Positions 35,474 through 47,600 of a DNA stretch of 64,000 bases are shown in pieces. The stretch covers positions 1-64,000 of the forward strand of contig JAIWNF010000062.1 of assembly GCA_025093555.1 (NCBI GenBank), read 5' to 3'. Under the pieces are notes generated by a model that was not told the origin of the DNA, ran no database searches, and saw only the letters and a list, made by a program, of their open reading frames with translations. Every line of letters starts with the position of its first letter. Within the stretch, counting starts at the first letter, position 1. Origin of the DNA: Circinella umbellata. Lineage: Eukaryota; Mucoromycota; Mucoromycetes; Mucorales; Lichtheimiaceae. Position numbers and translations under genes: made by a program.

Positions 35474-37090
35474 ATGTATATGACATATGTTAGCGGTCAG
35501 ACGTCGCTCATTGTGGATGGTAAACCCTTGACAGCGTATTCAGATGACGATTTCAGACCCACCTGGCTCGTTCGAACATCCGATATGCAACGTGTTCCCG
35601 GAACTGATGCGACTGATGGATATTGCACCCTCTCATATTCATGGAACTATTCTGGTGACCTTATAAAAGGGGAAGACGATGAATACGAATGTATTGACTA
35701 TGGTAAACACAAGCTCATTTTTAAAACCAAAGAAGACGGCTCTTTTTTTGATCACGAGATCAAAGAAGTCAAATTCGAACAGCTCCTTCAGCAACTTTGC
35801 AAGGATTTCAATATTGAATACATATGGTATGACAAGATGTGCATTGATCAAAATGACAAGGTAGCCAAGCATACCGAAATTGAAAATATGCATCAGATTT
35901 ATCGCAGTGCAGCGTATTCAGTGGCTATGATTCCAGAAATGTCTATCCCAGAAAGCGTGGAGTCAGTAAGCTGGACAAGCGGAATTATGAATATCTCACG
36001 GGTTGTCAATAATGAAAAGTTTCATGAACGTGAAGTGATCGAAAAATGTTTGGACGATATTTGTCAATCACAATGGTTTAAACGAATGTGGACACTAGAA
36101 GAAGCCATTATGTCAAACCATATCGTATTTGTTGGTCGAAATGCACATTTGTGGAATGCATCACGAATATTCTTTGGCGCCGGTTTTTTTCTTTCAGTGC
36201 CCATGGAACATATTGAAGATTTATTTGAATTATTTACAAACAGTACTCCCTCTGCTAATGTTGCGTTGCGTCAAGCTCACGCGCGTGTTACAACAAAAGA
36301 GCATGATCGAGCGTATGCTTTGGCCAACGTATTTGCTGACATCATAGAGGTAAAAGTAAATTATGACATACCAGCCCTATCTGCTATTAGTGATTTTTAT
36401 AGCGACCTGATCGAAAATGATTTATCAGTTCTTTGCTTTGGAAAATCGCGACATGACTATAACAGTACCTTACGAGAGTACTATGATCTACCATCTTGGA
36501 CTGGTATTCACGGTTGTCATCTTCGCTCTGACGCAAAGCTAGTGAACATAGATAATATTGAAAAGCACATACTCGTTGACCGTCGCGAAGAAGATACCAT
36601 TGAAGGCAAAATACCAAACCATAGGCTCCAGATTAACAATTGCAATTACGTTTCGGTTGCTCCTCGACAATTTCCATTGGCTGAAGAAATCATGTCGCGG
36701 TTTATTTCAGATGGCGGTCTCGAGTTTACCCATTATATTACTGAATTATCGTCTGATAAACCCGACCATGAAGATATGAAAAGAGAAATGATGGATAAAA
36801 CAATTGCTCCTGGACGTAAACATCCAATAACGTTTTTATCGTTGATAGAAGAATGTGACGAATGCTTGGTATTGGATTTTTCTTTCAAATGGAATGACGG
36901 ATCAAGTACTCGAATTTATCCAGTAATTCGAAAAGTAGAACAAAACGAAGAGGAAGAACAAGAACCAACCTACCGATCCATTGGGGTTCTTCTTGTCAGA
37001 TGTCGTATTTATTATTTGCATGATCATTCTAGTCTCAGTGACTTTATTGAGGATGAAGATATTCAAAATGGGTCATTTGTTATTGTATAA
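35474..37090 (+). CDS. HET-domain protein (heterokaryon-incompatibility-like), intronless
   Basis: A single uninterrupted 538-aa frame. The HET domain blocks are in order: YCTLSYSWNYSGD (residues about 49-61), YIWYDKMCIDQND (about 115-127) then MHQIYRSAAYSVAMIPE, and WFKRMWTLEEAIMSNHIVFV (about 202-221). These are the three signature blocks of the family that triggers cell death on non-self contact in Ascomycota. In Mucoromycota the role is not established. The C-terminal 300 residues have no domain I recognise. Unlike almost all other genes here it has no intron. It stands alone between decayed elements, which fits transfer, retroposition or a lineage-specific family. Another in-frame start could lie at codon 3. 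Confidence 0.85.
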   Translation: MYMTYVSGQTSLIVDGKPLTAYSDDDFRPTWLVRTSDMQRVPGTDATDGYCTLSYSWNYSGDLIKGEDDEYECIDYGKHKLIFKTKEDGSFFDHEIKEVKFEQLLQQLCKDFNIEYIWYDKMCIDQNDKVAKHTEIENMHQIYRSAAYSVAMIPEMSIPESVESVSWTSGIMNISRVVNNEKFHEREVIEKCLDDICQSQWFKRMWTLEEAIMSNHIVFVGRNAHLWNASRIFFGAGFFLSVPMEHIEDLFELFTNSTPSANVALRQAHARVTTKEHDRAYALANVFADIIEVKVNYDIPALSAISDFYSDLIENDLSVLCFGKSRHDYNSTLREYYDLPSWTGIHGCHLRSDAKLVNIDNIEKHILVDRREEDTIEGKIPNHRLQINNCNYVSVAPRQFPLAEEIMSRFISDGGLEFTHYITELSSDKPDHEDMKREMMDKTIAPGRKHPITFLSLIEECDECLVLDFSFKWNDGSSTRIYPVIRKVEQNEEEEQEPTYRSIGVLLVRCRIYYLHDHSSLSDFIEDEDIQNGSFVIV

Positions 37091-38440
37091 TTATTATAAA
37101 TATGTAAATTGTTGCAATAGTTCAAAATAAATAAATAGATCGTTGATATCAAACACTGCATTTCATCTACATAATACATTCAAGTTTTTAATCGACAATG
37201 TCCTGAATCTTATAATTATACTATATTTAGGCTTGGTCAATTGAAAATTATACGTACTAAAGTTAAAGTTTACATTACGTATGTATTACAATTATCAATG
37301 TTAGCATAATTTTTGTGATATTGATATATATCAGTTTTAATAATATATAGCCAAGTTAAATATATACTTTTCTTTCTTACGTATCTTTTTTAGCAGATCT
37401 TCTGTATATATGCTAGCAAATGTTCTTCATGCTACACTTTTAATAGCTTAAATGTTAAAGGAAATCTGCCAAAGTTATTGGATATCTTCATGTTTATTAC
37501 ATACATATGTTTATATTTTTAACTTTTGTTTCTTACACGTGGAGTTATTTTTTTTCTCCATCTCCATTAATAAGAAGATACTGGCTACGTACTATTCTTA
37601 GTTTCTGAGATATCAAAGATCTTGATACTAACATAGTTTTGATGTAGCGTGTCGAATTCATTTTATTCTTTTTTACTGCTGTTTGATATGTTTTGATGAA
37701 TTAAAGATAATATTGAATTGAATTTTTTCTTCTCGACTGTTGTCGCCATTATTAACCATCGTACTATCAAGAGATAGTATACTAATACCAAACTGTTTAG
37801 TGTACGTATGGTGACTCTACTGTATTCACATTTTAACGGATGAAAATAAGAAACTTACAGTTTTTTCAACGTCAAGAAACATATTCTTCCTTTATGGATC
37901 TTGAGCAACTCTGTTTCTTTTCGATAACAATTTTAAAGGTTTGGGACGCAAATCATGGCTGCCAATCGTTTTGCTCTTTTATTACATACGTATTTGTATT
38001 TTTTGGTATCTTAGAACGATCACCTTTGACTTGAAGACTCTACAAAAAAGATTATAACAAAATCACAACAAAGATAAAGAATTTGCTATATTGTTATTTT
38101 GTGAGTAAATTTAGAAAGTTGCGTCAGATTCTGAAGACACGATTTATGCGTTACCATCAGCGTATATAGTGATTTGCATATGGGTGTACGTACGTAGTCG
38201 AATCTTAAAACAGATGGTTTGACCAATTCAGCCGGAATATTATGAGAGGGCTATAGTGCTTGGTTTGATCTTCTTGCATTTTTTATTGTATGAATGTTTT
38301 AGTTACGTATAGTTAAATGTTGCTTGGTATCCGTCTCCGTCTATATACATATACATTGGAATGAATGAAAGAAGTGGTATGGCCATATATTCAAAAGATC
38401 CGGCATCAGCTTGATGAATACAGTGCTACCATGACTGTTC
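37091..38440. other. AT-rich gene-free DNA
   Basis: No coding-like stretch on either strand. TACGTA words are notably dense. Confidence 0.55.
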
Positions 38441-39130
38441 AATTTTTTTTTCGAATTATTTGTTGTGCGTACGTACGTATTAAGCTTTAAACCAAGAAGG
38501 GGAATCTGTCCAAACTGAAGCTCATCTGCATATATGATGTCAGGTTAATCCTATTGCTAGATAGCGTATCCACCAAATAGAATGTTGATCGTCTTAGGCA
38601 ATAGGCTTTCTTTAGCTTCGGAGAGCTTTGCAAAACTTCCGATATACGCGTAAAACTGCCGCATAATTTTTAGTGCAGCACAAAGTAGTGAAAACCCCAC
38701 TTATTACAGAGACCATCTCAAGAGACCGACATCATCTAATCAAGTGATGTATGATGAACTGGTCTCCTTCATACCCGTTAAGTTACAAGACCGTTGTTGT
38801 GAAGCACCAGCAGCTACCAGAGCACACTGTACTATCTCCCTGCTCTCGCAACACTCGATGCGTTTGGACCTCTACCTAACCTGACTCCACCTCAACAACC
38901 ATATAGATAATATTCTACGTAAATAGGTTATCACGTTTTGAAGCTGATCTCACTCTTGTTGAATAGCAATCATCTTGGCCCGCTCTACGTGACGTACCCC
39001 GGATAATTCACAGACTCGGTCATCCAGCTGACACATATAATTACGTTGAAGAACCAGCACCGGAAGAAGCCCTTCAGAAAGTAACTTTGCTTGCAACATA
39101 TTGCATACGTATTTGTAGCTATCCCATAAT
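38440..39130 (-). pseudogene. Decayed ORF, unknown family
   Basis: On the minus strand about 39,095-38,960 is open and protein-like (LLSEGLLPVLVLQRNYMCQL, then DDRVCELSGVRHVERAKMIA), followed by a stop. A second open block near 38,670-38,570 reads RQFYAYIGSFAKLSEAKESL and then PKTINILFGGY before two stops. Base composition is less AT-rich than its flanks. The blocks look like one former gene, perhaps from a transposon. I do not recognise it. Confidence 0.35.
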
Positions 39131-39772
39131 CCCTTACACCATCTTATTATTTAATACCTGTAGTTAAGCATATCTACTTTCTCCCCACTACTCCAACCAA
39201 ACTTTGTTCCCTTTAAGCTATGTTATCAACGTTCTTGAAGGCAGTAGTATCTTTTCTTATCTCTTTGTATTACAAGGAAGCGACTACATGTCTATAGCCG
39301 AAAGTCACTTAGTTTTCCATATAAATACAGTAAACAGTTAAATTTTCAACTATCACAGAGACCGTTACAGTAACAGTTTCAATAAATAAACCCCTGATGA
39401 TTTAATGAAATATTATTAACCTTGAATGATACTTAATGGTAATATAGACGAGTAACAATAAATGTTGGCCAAGTGTTTAAATCAATTAAATCGTCATATG
39501 TGAACACTATATTGTTTATTCAATTTTCATTTGGATGCCAATAAAATGATATATATCAAATTTGAATGTAGTCAGTGTTCTAGGCGGATAAATAATTAGA
39601 ATGTGATGTATTATCTTGGTAAATTGTTTTAAAGCATGAATGAGGGAATGGTATAAATATATACAAATATTTGCTTGATTACACTATAATATTACAATTT
39701 TTCTTACATAGAGTATGTATAATAATGAACTGGATGATGGTGAGATTGGTCGCGTTTCCCTTTTTTTTTTGC

Positions 39773-41884
39773 TCAATAGAATCTGGGTTCCCTATTTATT
39801 CGACCTTTTTTCTTTTTCTTCTTGTGTTTCTCTTTGTTGTTTACCAGTACATCTGCTAAATTTGTATGTTTTCTTATCCGACTTTTCTTCTCTTTTGGTG
39901 CTTCTTCTTCATCTCTAATCAACTTATCAACTGAGTTTGTTTCATTTGCCTCATACTCTTCACTAGCCGAATTTGTTCCATTTTCCTCATACTCTTCAAT
40001 AGCCAAATTTGTTTCATTTATCAATTCTTCTTCATCAACCACCACATCAGTCGACTGTGTTTTATCTGGCACTTCATAATCGTCATTTGGTGCTTGACGG
40101 TCCACGCCAAAGTTGTTAATAACCTTTTGAACAAAATCTAAAACTTGGCAAACTTTTTCCAGCATCATATGTATTTCTTGCAGTCTTCCTAACAAACTCA
40201 TAATGGTATCATGATCATAATGTTCGTAGTTATTCTTGATTTCCAGCAAAATCTCTTCGTCGATTTCCTTTCTTCGTAGTTGAATAAATTCATGCAATTC
40301 ACTTGCTTCGATTATTTTCGTAAATTTTATTTTTTGTTCGGCATCCTGGATTTTTCTATTATTATATGTATGCATTTAGTGTTTTCTGGAAACAACAACA
40401 ATAATAATTATTATGATAGAAGAGACTTACAAAGACGCTTTACATAACCAAATAAACTTTTTCACAGTCCATCGATCGAACCAAGTCGTAAAAAGTCGAT
40501 CCTTTAATAGGTTATACATTTCTTTAAACGGTATCAAAGTATCTGCGTGACCCAGATGTCCGTCTACAAACACGGGAATCAAATTCAATATTTTTTTTTG
40601 ACCACTATGTAAAATTATCTAAAATAATTAAGACTAATAAAAAGATACTCACTACATTGATTCAGTTGTCCTTTCAAAAATGGTTTCGCAAAAATACGAT
40701 AATTTGCACCAGGATGCAAATAGTGGTATGGTTTCATCAATTGACACCATTCATTAAACGGATTTAAAGGAGGGTTATAATACTGTAATACAGTTCTAAT
40801 TGATTATTTACCCATTGTTAGTATTTTTTTCAACTCCTGAGTGATACAAAACCCCTTCTCTTATTCTCTCTCCCTTTCGCACAGAAAACATTACCTCATA
40901 TAGTCTAAACTAGATATTTGACCAGCACGTTTCAACATTAGAATAGCCGCTTGCTCCACTTCATCTGGATGGTGCTTTTGTAAATACTATGTCAATGGAA
41001 GTTAATAAGATTAGTATTTGTATATGTCCTTTCGCATTTTGCTTGTAGATGTATGCTTTTCGGTTCCGCCTTTGCTCACATTAAGATATTCTATCAAGAC
41101 TTGTTTATCAGTTGGACGCCATGATGGCCAAAATGTCGATTTCGTAGGTATTCTGTAGAATCGCTTTTTAAGATATTTTAATCGTTGTTCGGGAAAATCC
41201 ATCACATCAAGTAGAGCTAAAAGATCTTGCACATCTGGATCGTTTCCGTGCTTCGCAGCCCATATTACTGTAATATTTTCTCGAGCAACATCCCTCATAT
41301 TATTTACAATAAGTTCACTTAGGTATGCAAGAAATATTTCAACTTTCTAAATAATAAGGTAATGAACTGCGGTTAAAGTCTGTTTATCAAAAAATAATAC
41401 CGAACCGTTGTCCTAAGCGATCATATCCTATTCCATTATACCCCACTTTCTCTCCCTCTCTATACATATAAATATATAGGATAGGTTCATTCTTGTTTTA
41501 CCTTTCTGTTAAGACATATTCGATGGGCAGCTTCGAGGTATCCAATACAGTCCCGATTCGTGCTTCTTGCTATCAATAAGCCAGTCTATCAAACAAGTGT
41601 TTTTTCTTGGCTCTTTAGTAAACTAATTAACCAAATAGGTAATCATACATATACAAAACCGTATTAATGCTTATTACCTTCCAATAAGTTGAAATGTCGT
41701 ATAAACCTGTACGAACGATTAGATCATAAAGTTCTGTCGCCTGCTCGAATCGTTCATTATGAATGAACACACATAGAGCTGCTTTACAAGCCTCGAGGCC
41801 GTCTTGAGTGTCAAAATTAGGATCTAAATACAGATCTTTTTTGATAACTAGTTCTTCATCGAGTGACAGCGGGGCAGCGTCCAT
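39773..41884 (-). CDS. Hypothetical 517-aa protein, TPR-like N-terminus and Lys-rich tail
   Basis: Exons (minus): 41678-41884, 41502-41585, 41080-41346, 40895-40986, 40649-40795, 40431-40604 and 39773-40355, all joined in frame. The N-terminal 200 residues are helical with TPR-like pairs (ALCVFIHNERFEQATELYDL; CIGYLEAAHRICLNRK). A middle part includes WPSWRPTDKQVLIEYLN and HPGANYRIFAKPFLKGQLNQ. The last 150 residues are acidic, with NET/NGTNS repeats, ending in a Lys cluster (KEKHKKKKKKGRINREPRFY) that looks like a nuclear or nucleolar signal. The layout is reminiscent of RNA polymerase I factor TAF1A/Rrn11, but I cannot prove this. It is divergent from the WD40 gene. Confidence 0.75.
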
Positions 41885-42276
41885 TGGACTACAGTGGGCA
41901 TGTCAAAAAAGAAGAAGAAAAAAGAAGTGAACACCTAAGTTACAAATGCACAATTTTTTTATAGGCCTTCCACTCCGCCACACTGATAAAAAAAATATTG
42001 ATAAAATGTGGTCAATGGTTTGCGTTGTAATAGCTAATACATCATAACTAATTCTATGAGGATCCGACATAGTGGCTACGGAACTCAACATGACAACATT
42101 GAAACCTGACATGCAATAAAATAAAACAGGTTTTCTTTTTGTCGTTTGTATCATAGCAGCGACCAGCAGTTCCATCATAGCAACCGAATAAATAATAATA
42201 ATAATAATAAAAAAAAAAATTACGAGGAGCGGGGGAGAAATGCAAAAGGTGTTAATACCTTTTTTTGAAGCAACAA
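41885..42276. promoter_or_regulatory. Shared intergenic region of a divergent gene pair
   Basis: About 390 bp separate the ATG of the minus-strand 517-aa gene from the ATG of the plus-strand WD40 gene, so both promoters must lie here or overlap. An AATAAT repeat (42,186-42,210) lies inside. No specific factor site was recognised. Confidence 0.5.
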
Positions 42277-44113
42277 ATGGAAAAAATACCACTAACACCT
42301 AGTGCACAGTTGAACGGGCATAAGGCACCCGTATTATGTGCAAAATATGCTGAAGAGTCCTCTCTTGGGTCTAACATTCTTGCTTCTGGGTCAGGTTTGT
42401 TATTCAAATAGAAATAAACTACTTAAAAAAGAAAATGTTAGAATTTTATCAAACTTTAAGAATGACATTGAATACGATCGATGACTCAATGTAGAGGATC
42501 AAACTTGTCGACTTTGGGATCTTCGACAAAGTCGAGTTGTGAAAGGTATTCAAAAACTTGAGGACGCGGTATGTAAACTTTACATATTTATATCTGTTAT
42601 ATGAGATAAGAGAGGGTTGATTATTGATTTTTGTTCTATCTCTAGGTTTCCTGTATTGCGTTTGGGCACCAGTTCGAATTATACTTGTCTGTTGGCACAA
42701 AGGTAATAGATATAAAATCATTCACTCAGCTCACCTTTTTTTTATTTTACAGATTGATATATTCAAATGTATATATGTATGTATATCCATAGGTTTACAC
42801 ATATGATTTGCGAAATGACGGTATGATTATCGATGAACCAATACAACAATATGAATTTAGTCAAGATGAAATTAATAGTGTATGTTTTTTCTTTTTCCTT
42901 TTTCTGTTTGTGTTAATTTTTGGAAAAAAGTAATATCCAGCAGTAGAATGTTAACAGATCAGAGGATCGTATGGATATGTAGATTGATATTCATCCAAAT
43001 GGAAAATATCTTGCAACTGGAGATGATGAAGGAGAAATTAAAGTTAGTAAGTCTTCGGTAAATTTCAATTATTTACATTTCTCTTTACTTATTTCTTCCT
43101 AAAATACTAAAAAAAAATACTCTCATTAATTAGTTGATCTCGAACGTCACAAATTATATAAGAAATTAGTGAAAAAGCATAGTAATGTAAATAACCTTTA
43201 TATCTTTTAGATCGTTTTATATTATAAAAATATTAATTAATTTATTGAAATAATACATAGATTTCGATGGCAGTACGATTTCGTCAAAAGAAACCGTGGG
43301 AAGGTCAGTATACAAAGTTTTCTTCTTATTTTTTTCGGTTTTCTGATTTAAACGCTCATTTAGTTTCCACTCGTTTATCCATATAGTATGGTCTGGTGGT
43401 TTGGACTGTAGATTATTTCAATGGGACTTCTCAAGAGGAACACCATTGAATGGTTATGATACCAGTGAGTTCATCATTTTTTTTTCAATGAAAAACAAAA
43501 AACTACAAACTCTGATCACTCATCTTATATATCACTATTACTATTACAGATGCAAATGAACCATCCTCTGCTCAAATGTTTAATCCTCCATTCGTTTATT
43601 CAATTGATACATCATTTTCTGGACAATGGGTTGCTGCTGGTTTGGGTGATTGTAGTATTCAAATCTTAGGTGAAGTCGGTAAATCAAAGAAAAAGAAAAA
43701 GCAAACCTGTCATGCACGTCTTATGGATGGTCATACAAATTTAGTCAACTGCTTGTAAGTTTTGTATCTTCAATCATATTAAACAAAAAAAAAGTTTCTT
43801 GAGAAATAAAAACCTATTGACTACCTCTTTTTATAGAACATTTTTACCTACAACACAACAAGAACAATCATCACCAGAGCAACTGCTATCCGGGTCTGCA
43901 AATGGTATTTTAGCACGGTGGGAATTAGACGAAGAACAAATTCTTGCTAATGATACAATGTTACCTAAGACAGTGTATCAGTTAGATAACTCAATGGCAC
44001 GTCTGAACTGGATCGAGCCATGTGGTATTCAAGGGGATGCACATAGAATTGCCGCCGCAGGTGTTGGAGTGCAATCCAATCAAGGCATATTGAATTTATA
44101 TTCTGTTATTTGA
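42277..44113 (+). CDS. WD40-repeat protein, WDR53-like
   Basis: Exons: 42277-42394, 42495-42568, 42646-42702, 42793-42879, 42983-43046, 43134-43186, 43261-43303, 43387-43464, 43550-43754 and 43837-44113, giving 351 aa. Blades begin LNGHKAPVLCAKY and LASGSEDQTCRLWDLR, with later VYTYDLRNDG, IDIHPNGKYLATGDDEGEIK, VWSGGLDCRLFQWDF, SGQWVAAGLGDCSIQI, MDGHTNLVNC and LLSGSANGILARWEL. A basic KSKKKKKQ insert stands between late blades. The order and the V-Y-x-Y-D-L-R blade resemble WDR53, a substrate-receptor type protein for Cul4-Ddb1 ligase in animals. The assignment rests on pattern memory, so WD40 is sure and WDR53 is probable. Stop is 184 bp from the stop of the convergent TRS130. Confidence 0.85.
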
Positions 44114-44297
44114 TTAATTAATAATAACAAGACAAATGCATATTTATCTATTTTTTTAAAAATAAATAAATAAATAAATAATATTTATATAGAGATATGT
44201 ATAATAATATATGGACAAGTTAATTATAAATAATACAGTCGAATAGAGAGAGATTGAGCGAGAAGGGGGATATTATGATGCAGGTCTTCTTTTTTTC

Positions 44298-44578
44298 TTA
44301 TGACGGAGAAGAGATATCTTGTGCTGCATAAGCAGTAGTATTTTGAGGCTGTAAAAATCGTTGTTGCTGTTCAACAAAGAAGGTCGCAGTTTTAGATTTC
44401 GCTCTGACAAGAACTTGCTGTGCACTATTAACATAGACTGTAGCAGCCGAGACATTGGCAGATATAGCGGAAACACGCACCGTAGGTAATAGTAAATTGC
44501 CCGTTTTCAAAGGAACTAGATCAACAGGGAATTCAAAAACTTCACCGGGCTATATATATTTCGATATATATATATATT

Positions 44579-44615
<37 letters not shown>

Positions 44616-47600
44616 TAGTCAATATGTATAGTAAAAACTGCTTCTGTTATTTCACCAATTGTTCATTTTACCTTTGAGATGAATCGAAGTCGTCGTTTTC
44701 CAGATAATAACCAATTATCATAATCCACATCTATATCATAATAAAATTCATTATCAGTATCGTTATTTTCCAATGACCAGTCAGAGGACTGCTTGATACG
44801 TAAAGTACAGGGGCATGCTTCTGAAACAAGCAGGTCTTTTTCAGGGTCTGTAAGGATTAACTCTGCTGTATGTAAAACCTAAAATCGATGTAGTTCATTC
44901 GTTCGAATTTAGCTTAAAATATTTAAGTTAGGTGAACTTATCATAGATTTCCTATCTTCTTTACCTTGGATGTAGGCACTTCTAGTGGGAAAAGAATAGC
45001 ATTTGTACGAGGTTTTGGTGCATTATCTTTAATAGTACGTACAGTGATAGCTTCATGCTCCTATTTACATAACCCCACAACCAATGTTAACTATCCAACC
45101 TTATATTCGAAAACCTCGTTTTATAAACAAACTATTTACCTCAAAAAATTCCTCGATAAGGTCAAGTAATTCAACTTTGGTTTTCAAATCACGATTCAAC
45201 AAGAAAGATTCACATAGTTCAGCATCAAAGGCATCCAAATGAACCACGTCTGTTAAACCATAGCTGACATAATCAACTGATGACAAGAAAGCTTCTTTGA
45301 CTTTGGAGAAAACATATGTGAAATGTTGAGTGACATGATGCTGTGTTAATTTTTTTTCCAACATAGCTCCGATACTTGCTTCTACTTCGTCCTTTAATGT
45401 ACGATATTTTGCATAAAATCGTACCTTCGGCTTCAGATCTATGAGTATCCCCCAATGTAAAGATTAACATAGCAAGTTAGAGTCTATTACTATACACTCA
45501 GTATACCATTCCATTCTAATTTTTCTCTAATGCCTCAAACATACACACACATACCGTGATCTACATTATCCCGTTTTACTAATTTGTATACAAATGTTGC
45601 TGCCTGTTTTGGAAAAAGAGTCTATTAAAAAAAGAAAAGAGAAAATGAGAAACTTTAATATTTATTTTTACTTACACTAATGGTGTATCATTTTTATGAT
45701 ATTTTTAGCTTCTTTACCAAATCCCACTTCTCAACAGCAGAACTGTTTTCTACTGCATATATCTTTGATGGTTTCAATTTTGATTCCAATATCCGAACAG
45801 GGTGATCACCATTGCAAGATACATCTACTTTTAGAAAAACACTAATAATACCAGCGACACAGTACTGTAAGTAGATCAAAACTAATGATGTTTCATGTGT
45901 AGAAAGAAAGAAAATAGCTTTATACCAAGTTTCTCTAAAAATACTTGTTTCTGTAACAACAAGCGGTACTGTAACATGAATCGAATGAGCAGATATAAAC
46001 TCTCTTTGTTTTCCTTCACTTTCATATGTAACAGTTGTTTTCAACTAATGTTTGGCGGGGGGATATTATGTTAAAATACTCATACAGATACAACTTCTCC
46101 TTCCTTACGGATATAAAACAAATTTAGTCAATGAAAAAAAAAATGATTACTTACTCTATATTCAAATTCAGTGTATGATCCTTCGTATGCAACTAATAGT
46201 TGTAAGTTTTGCTCAGGCTCGCAAGCTGGAAGAATAATTTCACCGGTCTCCAACATATCAAGCTCCAAAGTCTTCGAGTTATTTTCTACAAACAAGTATC
46301 AATTTGGTTGATGAATTATTTTTCTTTCTTTTGTTTCAATAACCCGTAATCTGATTAAGTATGTGGCTATATAGCTTACCATTATCTTGTGAAGATGTTT
46401 GAATCACTGCTTGTACTTTATCAGTTTTCAATATAGAAAAGCCTTCCATTTGTGATTCCAATAATACTTTTCCATTTGAAATCGGGGTTTTCCCAGTATT
46501 TATATGGACAGCTAACTGCTGTTGTTCCCCAAGACAAACTAAGCAATATAATAAATGTTAGTGATGAAATTTAATTTTTTTTTTGGTTCTGTAATAAGAT
46601 ATATAAAAAATCCGACTTACTTTGATCAGGTTGACTTACTGTCGCTTGTAGACGGTTCATATCATGATTTAATCGTAATATACGTTTTTTTTGACCATCT
46701 TTCATAAAGTTATGGGTAAAGACAAGCTTCCCAACATACATTTCACATGCTTCGACAACATAATTTCCTGATGTTGAAGTCTATCATAATAGGTTTTGGT
46801 TAGAAGAAAATTTAAGCAACAATTTATAATGCCTATAATGTAGACGAAAAATCATTATTACCTTGCTTGTGAGGTGTATCTTGTTCTTTCCGGGAGCCAA
46901 ATCCAAATCACGGCTATCAAACCATATTTGCTCAGGATTATTCCCTACAAGTCTTAAACAAAGTTTGTCACAATGGAGGCTCTAGATGGTTTTTTTGCAG
47001 TTTGATTAGTACCTAAGTGTTTTTTAATCTGTAAAAAAAAATTAAAAAGGTAATACCTTTGGTAAATGATTTTCGATAAAAATTTCAACACTACTACTCT
47101 CAACAGTTGACTGTTCATCAATAATAGATACAACGGTAATCCCAAACATGGGGGAAAATGCTCTACGTATATCTATTGTGATTATTAGTAGCTGTTGATT
47201 TTTTTTTACTTGCTTATTTTGCTTCAATTATATATTACATATATATTTTATCTTACCAGCATCAAGCTTATAAACATTAGAAAGTAATTCCTCCATATAG
47301 AGCGTAGCATCCTCTTTGGATAACCATTTTGCGTTTTTTAACAATGTTAATAATGATTCTATGAATTGATCCGTTTTACCCAATCTTTTTTGTGAGTCTG
47401 CACATTTGACAAGTAAACTATTTTCAATAGAACCCCAATCTTGCTCATCATATCTCCATATCATGGATTCAAAAATGCGTACTGCTTCGTCAAGTTTGTC
47501 ACGAATACTAAAAATAAAAGTAACCAAACTGTAAGTTTTTTTAATCCGTAACAACCATTTATATAGTTACTATGTATAGATATATACTTACTACTTGAGT

